DNA from: Timema cristinae | Lineage: Eukaryota; Arthropoda; Insecta; Phasmatodea; Timematidae | NCBI GenBank assembly: GCA_039000515.1 | Contig: JBCFYV010000024.1 | Location: forward strand, 16,830,452 to 16,894,451 | Reading direction: 5' to 3' | DNA: 64,000 nt | Shown: in pieces, positions 56,148-64,000 of the stretch | Layout of the letters: every line of letters begins with the position of its first letter | Numbering within the stretch: position 1 is the first letter of the stretch | Made by a program: the position numbers and the translations under genes | The notes under the pieces: model-generated | What the model was told of the DNA's origin: nothing | Databases searched by the model: none | What the model saw: the letters and a program-made list of their open reading frames with translations, nothing else

Positions 56148-56590
56148 ATGCAGTTCGGAAGCTCCCGAACATTTATTCCCTGTGGTAGTTACTACACGGT
56201 CCGTACCGAGCAATGCTCTGCTCTCTTGACGATTCGTCCTCGCCGGTTATTATTATTATTATTAGCACCGCGTCTTACTACCCGTTCGGTTTATACGCAC
56301 TTACGCTAATGTGTAATGGTAGGGTGATTGTGAGATGAAATGGAGGACCTACAGTTTAACGTGGAATCCAAACCACGGTGGCGGTCTGGCATTCCCCACA
56401 TTCACCAGATGTCTTGTCAGAGGTGAAGGAAGGGTTTGGTAATCAGATAAATCTGTGCCGGGACCGAGGATTGAACCCCAGCCGCCAGCACAGAAGTCTG
56501 ACACCTTACCCCTAGACCACCAGGTCACCCATTCCTCGCCGGTGTGGTGCGGCTCCGTGTAGCCGGTCCTTTAAACTGCTATGGGTTTGA
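56148..56590 (-). repeat. dispersed repeat R3, copy 2, split by SINE-C
   Basis: Parts 56148-56247 and 56533-56590 together match the complement of 52835-53045. The gap between the parts is the SINE-C plus one copy of its 11-bp duplication. Part of the central segment (around the TGGCGTGGACG of copy 1) is shortened. Confidence 0.7.
56248..56532 (-). mobile_element. SINE-C, full length, with target duplication
   Basis: From (ATT)n and GCGTCTTACTACCCGTTCGG to a complete head (box B complement GATTGAACCCCAG, box A complement CCCCTAGACCACCAGG, end GTCACCC). TCCTCGCCGGT at 56237-56247 and 56533-56543 is the target-site duplication. This copy defines the 5' end of the family. Confidence 0.95.
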
Positions 56591-57180
56591 TCCTTCTCTT
56601 TGCCTTGTTCCCATACATGCAGGTTCTGTTTATATTAATACATTTGTACACTCTAAAATATGTCATAGGTATTGGTTTGTTTGCTGGTGTATTGGATCGA
56701 TTTTTCCTAACCCCCCTCCCTAGAAGATGTAGATAATTATGCTTCTTCTAAATACTACCTTTCTTATCCGTAGCCTATTCGCGGGTGGTATAATTATTAG
56801 GAAAGCGCAACGAAATGTTGATTCAATCGGAAAAAAGCGGTCCTTTGTTCACCAAGCAAGCGTCAGAAGGAGTCAGCTTCGAGAGGTTGGAGTTCTTTAA
56901 ATTAATTATCACGTCAGATAGGAAGGTTTTCGACATCGACAATGAGTCAAAGTATGCAAGTTAATTTATATTCTATAGTTTCCGGAATAAGGAAAAACAA
57001 TTTTTGAAGCTCTTCATTTCAAAATGACAATTTCCTAAGAGAAAGAGGAATACACACATATATACACTTCCTAGATGCATTAAATGTAAGAACTAAAACA
57101 AAATTGTAATGGATTCCAAACCAATCCTCTTCTTCCGGTAAAATCTTCACTTGAAATCCTCGATATCTCGATAAAACTTC
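56591..57180. other. unassigned stretch
   Basis: 56700-56790 loosely resembles SINE body and tail (GTAGATAATTATGC, TACCTTTCTTATCC, ATTCGCGGGTGGTATAA). The rest holds nothing recognised. Confidence 0.3.
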
Positions 57181-57285
57181 CTCGCTTCAGTGTTCAAATG
57201 GTCTAGGACGTCACTCTTGCAAAAGACTGGACTGCCAATGACGGAGAGATCGGGATTCGAATCCGATTCACGTATATAGCTTTTT
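57181..57285 (+). mobile_element. SINE-B head fragment
   Basis: CTTCAGTGTTCAAATGGTCT, GACTGGACTGCCAATGACGG and box B GGGATTCGAATCCGATT. It ends abruptly where the next, opposite SINE-B begins. Confidence 0.7.
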
Positions 57286-57289
57286 TTTA

Positions 57290-57805
57290 TAGAACAGCGT
57301 CTTACTACCCGTTTGGACTATACGCTTATTTACTAATTACGCTAATTGTTTTAAGGATTAGTAAAGTTATATTTAGAGAATGCGTACCCGCATTTGTGTG
57401 GCGAGAGATTAAAAAAGCATTTTGGAAAAAAAAAAACTCAGTACACTTGACCGAGATTTGAACCTTGATCTCACCTTCATCGGCACTCTATTATACTGCG
57501 ACACGCCTCTGTGGCGTAGTTGGCTAACGCGCTTGTCGTTTTGAGCCCGACTGCTGAGGACGGGGAGATCGAGGTTCGAATCTCGGTCGGGTGAACTGGG
57601 GGCGGTTTTTCCTAAATGGTTTTCCACTCTCCCTCCACGCAAATGTGAGTACACCTCCTCTAATTCAACCTTCCCAATTCCTAATCCATTAACGTAATTA
57701 GTACTTAAGCTTATAACCCGAACGGGTAGTAAGACGCGGTGCTAAATAATAATAATATTATACTGCGAGAGTAGTGAGTTACAGCACGCGGCCACCGAAG
57801 CGGGT
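57290..57805 (-). mobile_element. SINE-B, full length, interrupted by SINE-A
   Basis: Parts 57290-57501 and 57769-57805 are one SINE-B: tail ACAGCGTCTTACTACCCGTT, body ACCCGCATTTGTGTGGCGAG, box B complement GAGATTTGAACCTTG, then after the insertion GAGAGTAGTGAGTTACAGC and CGGCCACCGAAGCGGGT. Confidence 0.93.
57502..57755 (+). mobile_element. SINE-A, full length, nested in SINE-B
   Basis: Near-consensus, CACGCCTCTGTGGCGTAGTT to AGTAAGACGCGGTGCTAAAT, with a short (AAT)n tail. The 13-bp duplication TATTATACTGCGA (57489-57501 and 57756-57768) comes from the SINE-B it interrupts. Confidence 0.97.
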
Positions 57806-57811
57806 CTGTAT

Positions 57812-57975
57812 AGTATTGAAAGTGGTTTTTTTTTCAATTGATTCTCTACTCTCCTTCCATGCAAATGCTAGTAGGCCTACACTTCCTCTAAATTAAACTT
57901 TCTTCATCCCTAACCCTTAAGCTTAATTAGTACATATCGTACTGTCCGCAAGGATTGTAAAATGTGTTGATAAAA
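57812..57975 (+). mobile_element. SINE-B, 3' half
   Basis: GATTCTCTACTCTCCTTCCA, ACACTTCCTCTAAATTAAAC, CTTAATTAGTACATATCG then a diverged tail. It follows the interrupted SINE-B in opposite orientation. Confidence 0.65.
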
Positions 57976-59704
57976 TAAAAAGAAGATAAAAACTAATAAA
58001 ATCAAAAACACATTAATGTACTATACCCATCACGAGATAAGAGCCGCAGAGTTGACGCAATGTTGCCCGAACCAAGTATGTGAGGCGATGGTAAACTAAC
58101 ACTCAGTTTCTTTAATACGACAGCACACGTGCACACGGCTTGGAAACTGGTTCCTAATATATATAAAAGATCGTATCGTTCATTCTTATGCAAGAGTGAT
58201 GTGTTTCAATGTACCTTACTGCCGGTAAAACAGGTTCCTATCGATATACGACCCTACCCAGTCACTAGCTACAGACGGGAATGTGTCAATAATAATAAAA
58301 ATAATAATCCCGGGTGTGTAAAAAGTTTCATTTCATTTCCGTTGATTAGTTACACTTCCAATACAGAAATGTATATTGTTTCAATATAAAAATAGAAACA
58401 AAATTTAAAATTTAACTGTTTTAAGAAAATGTGAGGGCTGGGAAATAAAATGTTAGCCCCCCCCCCCCATTTGTCCGGCAGTTTTTCAGTTTTAGCATTA
58501 AACCGTTATAATATATTGATACGTAATCGGTACTTATGTTACTTAATAATTTCACATGTTTTATGGAATATTGATCAACCCATTAAATGACTGTACGCTA
58601 TTAAATGCAAACAATCAATCCAATTAAGTTTTCAAAAGTAAATTCCTATTTACACCATAGCACTGTTAATTTTCTGTGGACTGACAGCAGTAGCACAATG
58701 GTGGCATAATTATTCTACTGTAATGAATCACATCACTCGACTAACGTAAATCTTAGAAAGCTATATAGTTTTCAGGAATCTGGGATATAATCCTATCACA
58801 AAGCGAATACTTATTGCTGTTAATTATCTGTACACTATTTGATGCGAAATTTAGAATAAATGTAATTTATTTAATAATTTTAGGAGGAAATGTGGCCCTC
58901 TGGAATGTGAGGCCTGGGGCAATTACCTCCTTCATCCCTCTCCCCCCCTCCCCCAGAAGTGATAATGGTCACTCGTACTAATGAATACATAATATAGAGG
59001 TTCTTTCTGAAATAAGGCTAAAAATATTCTAAATAAAGCTTTAGTAAGTAGCAAATCAATAAATATAAGTTAAGACTTAAATATTATTATTTAGAAACTA
59101 CGAAGATATGAGCTCAGATCAGAGAATTAATTTTTTTTTATTAATGATGATAAAATTTCATTATAACATAAGGACACTAAATATTATTTATATTCTTGAA
59201 AAAACAATTTCCTTAAACAAAGTTTTCAAAACATTTAGAATATTCCATTGACTCTATAACTAGACATTGACATAAGTCAAATGATCAAATAATCATTTAT
59301 ACTATATTAAAATTTGAGTACAATAATAGTTAAATACAAGAGAAAAAATAAATAAAAAGTTTAAAACTTATTTCAAATAACAAGTTAAAACACAGTTAAC
59401 ACCATCAGTCAAAAGTTTTGTTTACAATGTGTATGGCTTGAAAGTTAATAATATTTATGAAAAAGTTTTTATCATGTCTAAGTCTTAATTGCATTAACAT
59501 CCCATTACTCCTTTAGGAATTCCAGATTAGGTGGATAAATCTGGAGGCATGTTTTGGTACTCATATTTATGGAAAATCGTCGTGAGTTGAAACACAAAGT
59601 GTTTGCACGAAACTGACACGGTGTGGTTTATCACAGGTAGTAGTAATCTGGTAGGGTGTGTAACTTTTTGAAAATATATATTTCTTACTGTCAGCATTGA
59701 TGAA
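57976..59704. other. mostly AT-rich, nothing recognised
   Basis: An 86-codon plus frame at 58129 and a minus frame at 58002 overlap and lack signals. C runs lie at 58458-58468 and 58942-58952. 59020-59480 is strongly AT-rich. Confidence 0.35.
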
Positions 59705-59840
59705 TCGCAATAGACTGGGGCACAGATAACGGAAAGATCGGGATCAGACCCCGATCAGGTGAACTGAAGGTTGTTTTTCTTAAGTGGCTTTCCACTCTCC
59801 TTCCATGCAAATGTGGGCACACTTCCTCTAAATTCAAATT
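59705..59840 (+). mobile_element. SINE-B, head end and body
   Basis: CAATAGACTGGGGCACAGAT, GGGATCAGACCCCGATCAG, GGCTTTCCACTCTCCTTCCA and GGCACACTTCCTCTAAATTC. The tail is replaced by the 3' end of the adjoining SINE-E. The tail-only scrap at 60131 could be its missing end. Confidence 0.65.
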
Positions 59841-59849
59841 TGTTTTCCT

Positions 59850-60085
59850 TTATTTATTTGAGATATTCAACGCGCACTTTCTGAAACGACTGATTATATC
59901 AGAAAAAGACTTATTAATTAACTTGAATCTAAAACAAACAAGATACCCAGCCGTCAATTCATCACTGTGAAAGGGGAAACCCAACATGTCAGCAATGATA
60001 GATTTTTCTGCTATGCCAGGAATCGAACCCGGGACCCTTAGCTCAGAAGAAAGACACGCTACTTTATTATCTAAGCCCAAGATGT
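59850..60085 (-). mobile_element. SINE-E, best copy
   Basis: On the minus strand: CATCTTGGGCTTAGATAATA, GAGCTAAGGGTCCCGGGTTC with a perfect box B, GGCATAGCAGAAAAATC, about 120 bp of body and an A-rich end near AATAAATAAAGG. It separates a SINE-B body (ending 59840) from a SINE-B tail (60131), consistent with insertion into that SINE-B. Confidence 0.6.
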
Positions 60086-60130
60086 ACTAGCTCAATCTTA
60101 CTCATCCGTAACACATGTGCATGATTGTTT

Positions 60131-60165
60131 ATATGCGTAGAGCCCGAACGGGTAGTAAAGTGCAG
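60131..60165 (+). mobile_element. SINE tail module, isolated
   Basis: TATGCGTAGAGCCCGAACGG then GTAGTAAAGTGCAG is the shared 3' module, in the same orientation as the SINE-B at 59705. Confidence 0.7.
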
Positions 60166-60178
60166 GGAATATATATAT

Positions 60179-60304
60179 AGTCTGTTCAGCGTAGGAATTG
60201 TTTTCTGCAAGGCCCTTTTCTCTACCAGAAATCTATTATATAGTAGGATATTGGTAGTAAAAAAGACCTTTCAGAGAGTAATTCCTACCGTGAATGGAGT
60301 ATAT
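60179..60304. mobile_element. MITE-Q copy 2
   Basis: TTCAGCGTAGGAATT and AATTCCTACCGTGAA are inverted with one mismatch. The interior TCTATTATATAGTAGGATAT matches copy 1. (TA)n flanks both sides. Confidence 0.8.
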
Positions 60305-60329
60305 ATAAGTGTATGCGTATAGCCCGGGC

Positions 60330-60660
60330 AATGAGACGCGATGAAAAACAAACCCATCAGAGTATTCCCGCGCCTCCCCCCCGCCCCTGGTCTGAAGCAG
60401 ACCAGCTCCTGCCCCGCCTCGTATCGACAGAACAGACCCAGAGAGACGCGACGGCAGGAACAAAGCGAGGCGGCCAAATTGCCCGGTATTAATGTAAAAT
60501 CGTCATCACCTTTAGCCTTTCCTTCATGTGTATTGATTGGTCGTTGGCCCTTGGTCGGTCCAGTGTGCGTCACTCCCTCACATAGAGCGACGGCTTAATT
60601 AAGAACATAACTCGGCTGGAATAGGCCGACGTGGCGTTATGCGGTAACCCTTGCATTTTT
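60330..60660. other. GC-rich island, unassigned
   Basis: The richest G+C segment of the right half, with repeated CpG (GAGACGCGACGGCAGG, GAGCGACGGC, GGCCGACGTGGCG). Frames of 75-100 codons on both strands follow from composition. It could be a promoter or leader region; no ATG with a donor stands out. Confidence 0.35.
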
Positions 60661-61039
60661 TCGTTACAAGACAGAACAATTAATAGGATAGTTTTAATTT
60701 TTACCAAATTAATTAGGTATAAAAAAATTGATAAAAAAACTTTTAAACGTTTTTGACATAATATGTTAGGTATATATTTTTATTTAATGAAGAAAAAACA
60801 TAATCCGACATCTGAAAATCGCAAGGGTTAGAGGGTCAGATACGTCCGTTTTAGTTTTTAGGTGATGGTGAGGCCGTATAGTACGATTTTGGTAGGAAGA
60901 ACAGTAGTAGTTACTAAAGTTACTAAAAACACTATTTGCAGCGGTCACGTTTGGTAGATTTTATCAATAACAATAGTAATATAATAAAATAGTATCAATG
61001 TTGGCCGCGAAGAAATAAGTTTGAATTTTCTCTCTGTTC
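60661..61039. other. AT-rich stretch
   Basis: Nothing recognised except TAATATAATAAAATAGTATC at about 60974, similar to the interior of the 3870-type MITE. Confidence 0.3.
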
Positions 61040-61575
61040 TTACAACCAAAATCATGGTATAGGTTTGGGTTATACGGTGGTGTACTAATTACGCTAATGT
61101 TTTTAGGGATTAACTCACTTTGGATGTAAGCTAGTGTAATTCTAGAGCTGGTTTTTGATAGGTCTTACCGTTTAGACACAAGAGGCCTCCAAAGAAAGGT
61201 CCGCACCGACTTTAAAGTTGCTCCGACATTTTGATTTTTTTTAGGGGGCTAAATTTTTTTTTCTCAACTTTTTGTAATTTCCCGTCGGTTACAGGCTCTA
61301 AGCTATAAGTTTGTCAAATTTAAAGTTTCTAGCTCATCTGGAAGTGGGTAAACATTAATGTCAGTGAGTGAGTCAGCCATGTGGCTTTATAGTAGTATAA
61401 TATAGCTATATTTATAGGAAGTGTAACTGCATTTGCGTGGAGGGAGAGTGGAAAACTATTTTGAAAAATCACCCTCAGTACAACCAACAAAGATTTGAAC
61501 CTCATTATCTCCGTCATCGACAGTCCAAACTACTGCGAGGCTAGCGCATTAGACCACGTGGCCACCGAGGTAGGT
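61040..61575 (-). mobile_element. SINE-B split by a 290-bp insertion
   Basis: The tail side GGTTTGGGTTATACGGTGG and GTACTAATTACGCTAATG end at about 61111. The element resumes at about 61406 with ATATTTATAGGAAGTGTAAC, TGCATTTGCGTGGAGGGAGA, box B region and CCACGTGGCCACCGAGG. Confidence 0.75.
61112..61405. mobile_element. insertion of unknown class inside SINE-B
   Basis: About 294 bp with AAGTTTCTAGCTCATCTGG and TCAGTGAGTGAGTCAGCC near the right side. No clear terminal repeats or duplication. The right-hand phrase is of a type I recall from other arthropod repeats, which is not verified here. Confidence 0.5.
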
Positions 61576-61710
61576 CACAGGCTATTGAAACTGGGTATTG
61601 CTTAAATTATTTCCCACTATACTTCCACTCAAGTGAGGATACATTTATTTTCAAATTTTACCACTTTCATTCATACATGCAAGTAGCCCGGATTTGTTGT
61701 AGGAAGTGAT

Positions 61711-61747
61711 ATGCACACACACGCACGCACACACACAAACACACACA
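61711..61747. repeat. (CA)n-like microsatellite
   Basis: CACACACACGCACGCACACA and following CA units with G and AA interruptions. Confidence 0.9.
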
Positions 61748-62575
61748 AAATCAATGTGATATGTGGTTAGAACTTTGGTGTGTTATTTTGAGCTCATTCG
61801 TGGCTAAATAGTAATAGTAAGTTGGCCACACGTTTAGTGGATCCTGATTCAATTTCGGGCGAGAGGGATTGAATGGGGGAAGAGGAGGAGAAGGAAGTGT
61901 ATAAGAAGAAATGTACTAGTTCAGGGTGCCTACTCAATCTTTCAAGAAAAAATTCCCTAAAAGCTCTAGGTTCCTCCCAGGTGACTAAGATTTTTCCAGG
62001 CTTAAAAGTCCTATAATTCTACCCATAATCCTATTAGTTAATAGTCCATAATCCCCCAAAAAAAGTTCTTGTTCTCAGCATTCTAAAAGTTCTTATCTAT
62101 CAAATAAGGTGATTAGTAGAATGAAGTAAGATTTATTATTGTTAATTTCATTGTTTCAAATGTATTTTGATAAATTTTAACTGTTAAGAAAAAAGCTGTA
62201 CACCAGGGACTACATTTTCCAAACTTGGTTATCAATACAAATTTATAAACGTCTTTCTAACTTAAGACAAACGTAAAAAAACAAAATTCAGTTCATAAGT
62301 TGGTGAACTGTTTTTTGCAAGGTAAAATTCTTCAAACACTTTAACGTAGCCCTACTTTAGTTATTAGGTATTTTAAAATATAATATTCCTTATACAAAAC
62401 ACATAATATTCTGGCCACACACTCATGTATCTCTACATGTTTCTAATTTATTACATTTTCAATCGCGCATACCTCAGATCGACCATATTGCCTATAGTTG
62501 GCGTGTTTATCTAAATAAGGGAGGGGGTAATCGAATGAGTTTTTTTTATATATATTCCATAGTAATTATCTGCAG
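61748..62575. other. unassigned stretch
   Basis: 61805-61920 has weak similarity to a SINE head (GTGGATCCTGATTCAATTTC). The rest is ordinary AT-rich DNA. TCCCAGGTGACTAAGATTTTT near 61977 and TTCCTAGGATTTCCAGGTTT near 62918 lie on either side of the next SINE and may be one split element. Confidence 0.3.
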
Positions 62576-62758
62576 CCCTTCCTTCACCTCTGACAAGACG
62601 TGTATTAATCACAACTTGTAAATGTGTCGGATGCCAGGCCTCCACCGTGGTTCGGATTCCACGTTAAACTGTAGGTCCTCCATTTCATCTCACTATCACC
62701 CTACCATTACACATTAGCGTAAGTGCGTACAACCCGAACGGGTAGTAAGACGCGGTGC

Positions 62759-62810
<52 letters not shown>
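62576..62810 (+). mobile_element. SINE-C, 5'-truncated, long (AAT)n tail
   Basis: Starts at CCCTTCCTTCACCTCTGACA, carries the TGTATTAATCACAACTTG segment shared with 2980-3216, continues through GCCAGGCCTCCACCGTGG to GGTAGTAAGACGCGGTGCTA and about 50 bp of uninterrupted (AAT)n. The pure tail argues for recent insertion. Confidence 0.93.
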
Positions 62811-63164
62811 CAACTATATGCAACGAGAATAGTTTTACCATTTTATTGGTATGCAAAAAAATCCCCAGGTCACCCAAAACTCCATGAGAATTACCTGAGT
62901 TTTCATGCAAGCAAAAAATTTCCTAGGATTTCCAGGTTTTCTAGACGAGTGCCCACCCTGTAGTTGTATACGAGTTCATCATGCTATCAAACTAGTAGAT
63001 CTCTAGCCTAAAGGTTGGATGTGTTTGGCGTGCTTTCCAGGTTGAGCTAGTTTGTAAGGCGTGTGCTGATATGTGTATTTAGATAATAACACTCCAATTT
63101 TCCACCTCAAAGAGGGGGGTGGCGAGCCAAGAGCACCATACCATACACTCAGCTGTTTAGCCTT
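62811..63164. other. unassigned stretch
   Basis: 63003-63160 is more balanced. Part of the 78-codon minus frame here lies in the hAT-like end that follows, so it is not called as a gene. Confidence 0.3.
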
Positions 63165-63240
63165 GATACAGTTTTTCCCAACCGGTGGCTCACAGACTAA
63201 CACTGGTCCATAGGCTCGCTGATGACGGTCCACCAACACA
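63165..63240 (+). mobile_element. hAT-type left end fragment
   Basis: ACAGTTTTTCCCAACCGGTG then GCTCACAGACTAACACTGG has the form of a hAT terminus. The element, if present, is interrupted by R5 about 50 bp downstream. Confidence 0.5.
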
Positions 63241-63294
63241 TTATTAATTGTAATTATACTTGAATTTTAGAAACGCAAATGGAAATTACTATTA

Positions 63295-63700
63295 CGAATT
63301 TTTACTTTCTCGCTATCTTACAGGTAGAAAAAGAATTGTGAAGTCAAAATAATCTAATTCTAGATTTTAATGAATCTCGACGTTTTATGAACCCCCCGAA
63401 TCCGAAAATGTGGTTTTTGAATTTCCTTCTGTATGTACCTCCAACCAGAGCCTAAACTATTTTACCGATCAGGCTAAAACTTGGTATCTAGGGTTTTCAT
63501 AGGGTTGTCCTGAGGTGTTTTTGGAATTGGATATATAATCATAAAATTAAGGGTAGTTTGCTGAAGGGCAAAAAGAGAAAAACTCGATTTTCTCAAAATC
63601 CGCTAAAACGATTTTGATTAAATTTCATTTCTAAACATTTTTAAATATTAAAAACAAAATGACTACTCTCAATTTTCTGGCAAAATGACTTTAAGGGCTC
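63295..63700 (-). repeat. dispersed repeat R5, copy 2
   Basis: The complement matches 24425-24785 in order, from ACTTTCTCGCTATCTTACAG at its 3' side on the plus strand to AAATCCGCTAAAACGATTTT. It may continue to about 63880. Confidence 0.65.
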
Positions 63701-63884
63701 TGGTCTGATGCGTAAATTATATTTTTTTATAATTTCTCCTAAACTATTCGTGATATAAAATTACTTATCATTACAAATATGTAGGTCTATTTTTAATACA
63801 AATATTTTATTTGAATAAACCAATAACTTTCAAGATATACGCAAATATATATTAATTTTTTTTAACTTTTTGAAAACAAAAGGT

Positions 63885-64000
63885 AAAGTATTTTGATCGT
63901 AAGAAAATCTAACCTGAAATGTTGAGATGGATGTCGACGTTTTAGAACCCCCTGAACCCTAAAAAGTGGTAGTTCCAATGCCACCTGTCTGTGTGTCTTT
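63885..64000 (-). repeat. start of a further R5 copy, cut by window end
   Basis: GATGTCGACGTTTTAGAACC and CCTGAACCCTAAAAAGTGG parallel 63375-63420 of the previous copy in the same orientation, so R5 appears in tandem here. Confidence 0.5.

Noticed and set aside
57409..57654. 81-codon minus frame (and the similar one at 31262)
   Set aside because: These are SINE-A sequence read on the minus strand; the same peptide appears in several copies.
59850..60080. 76-codon minus frame
   Set aside because: It begins in the tRNA-like head of SINE-E and is not under coding constraint.

Overview
This is a eukaryotic nuclear window: AT-rich, intron-scale spacing, very few long reading frames, and dominated by short interspersed elements, foldback/inverted-repeat DNA elements, microsatellites and minisatellites. 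The mix (TA-flanked MITEs, hAT and candidate piggyBac termini, tRNA-derived SINEs, and low-copy motifs around the phrase CTGGACCGATTTTGATG) suggests an arthropod, probably an insect with a large repeat-rich genome. That is an inference; no gene here fixes the species. No prokaryotic operon, CRISPR array, rRNA gene, intact tRNA gene or recognisable virus was seen.

Names used below. SINE-A: young tRNA-derived SINE of about 240 bp (head with box A TGGCGTAGTTGG and box B GGTTCGAATCTC, tail GGTAGTAAGACGCGGTGCTA followed by (AAT)n). SINE-B: an older, diverged relative with a related head (GTGGCCACATGGTCTAA...) and the same body and tail. SINE-C: a different head and body but the same last ~60 bp. 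SINE-D: a tRNA-Glu-like head with an unrelated body. SINE-E: a fifth tRNA-like head seen only as fragments. MITE-P: TA-flanked, CAGT-starting element (three copies). MITE-Q: ~110-bp foldback (two copies). R1, R3, R4, R5: dispersed repeat pairs of unknown class, found by comparing the window with itself.

Layout. 1-4100: SINE-B copies, a 31-bp minisatellite of about 30 units, then C, A and B SINEs and a small MITE. 4127-10287: the only stretch with credible coding exons in sequence: 4127-4280, 5780-about 6012, and a terminal exon 10100-10287 followed by a polyadenylation signal. The first two have compatible splice phase; the third cannot join the second directly. Further single candidate exons: minus-strand terminal exon 12051-12149, terminal exon 20322-20481, and two short ATG-to-donor first exons at 18044 and 37959. 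11.2-11.5 kb holds a near-perfect 108-bp-arm hairpin. 18.4-19.3 kb is a trinucleotide field around a SINE-D. 21.5-22.3 kb is a long terminal-inverted-repeat element. 25.5-26.3 kb is a nested SINE/LINE-tail cluster. 29.0-29.8 kb is a 43-bp minisatellite and 34.4-35.1 kb a 24-bp one. 40.2-40.8 kb is a degraded hAT element. 45.4-49.2 kb is bracketed by identical 14-bp inverted ends and TTAA, as expected of a piggyBac-like non-autonomous element. 52.6-62.8 kb is again a dense repeat cluster with several datable nestings.

No function can be assigned to any candidate exon. The most useful biology is in the mobile elements: three SINE families share one 3' module containing the self-complementary ACCCGAACGGGT, and several insertions with clear target-site duplications give a relative order of activity. 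Coordinates of old SINE fragments are good to about 10 bp; all identities were judged by eye.
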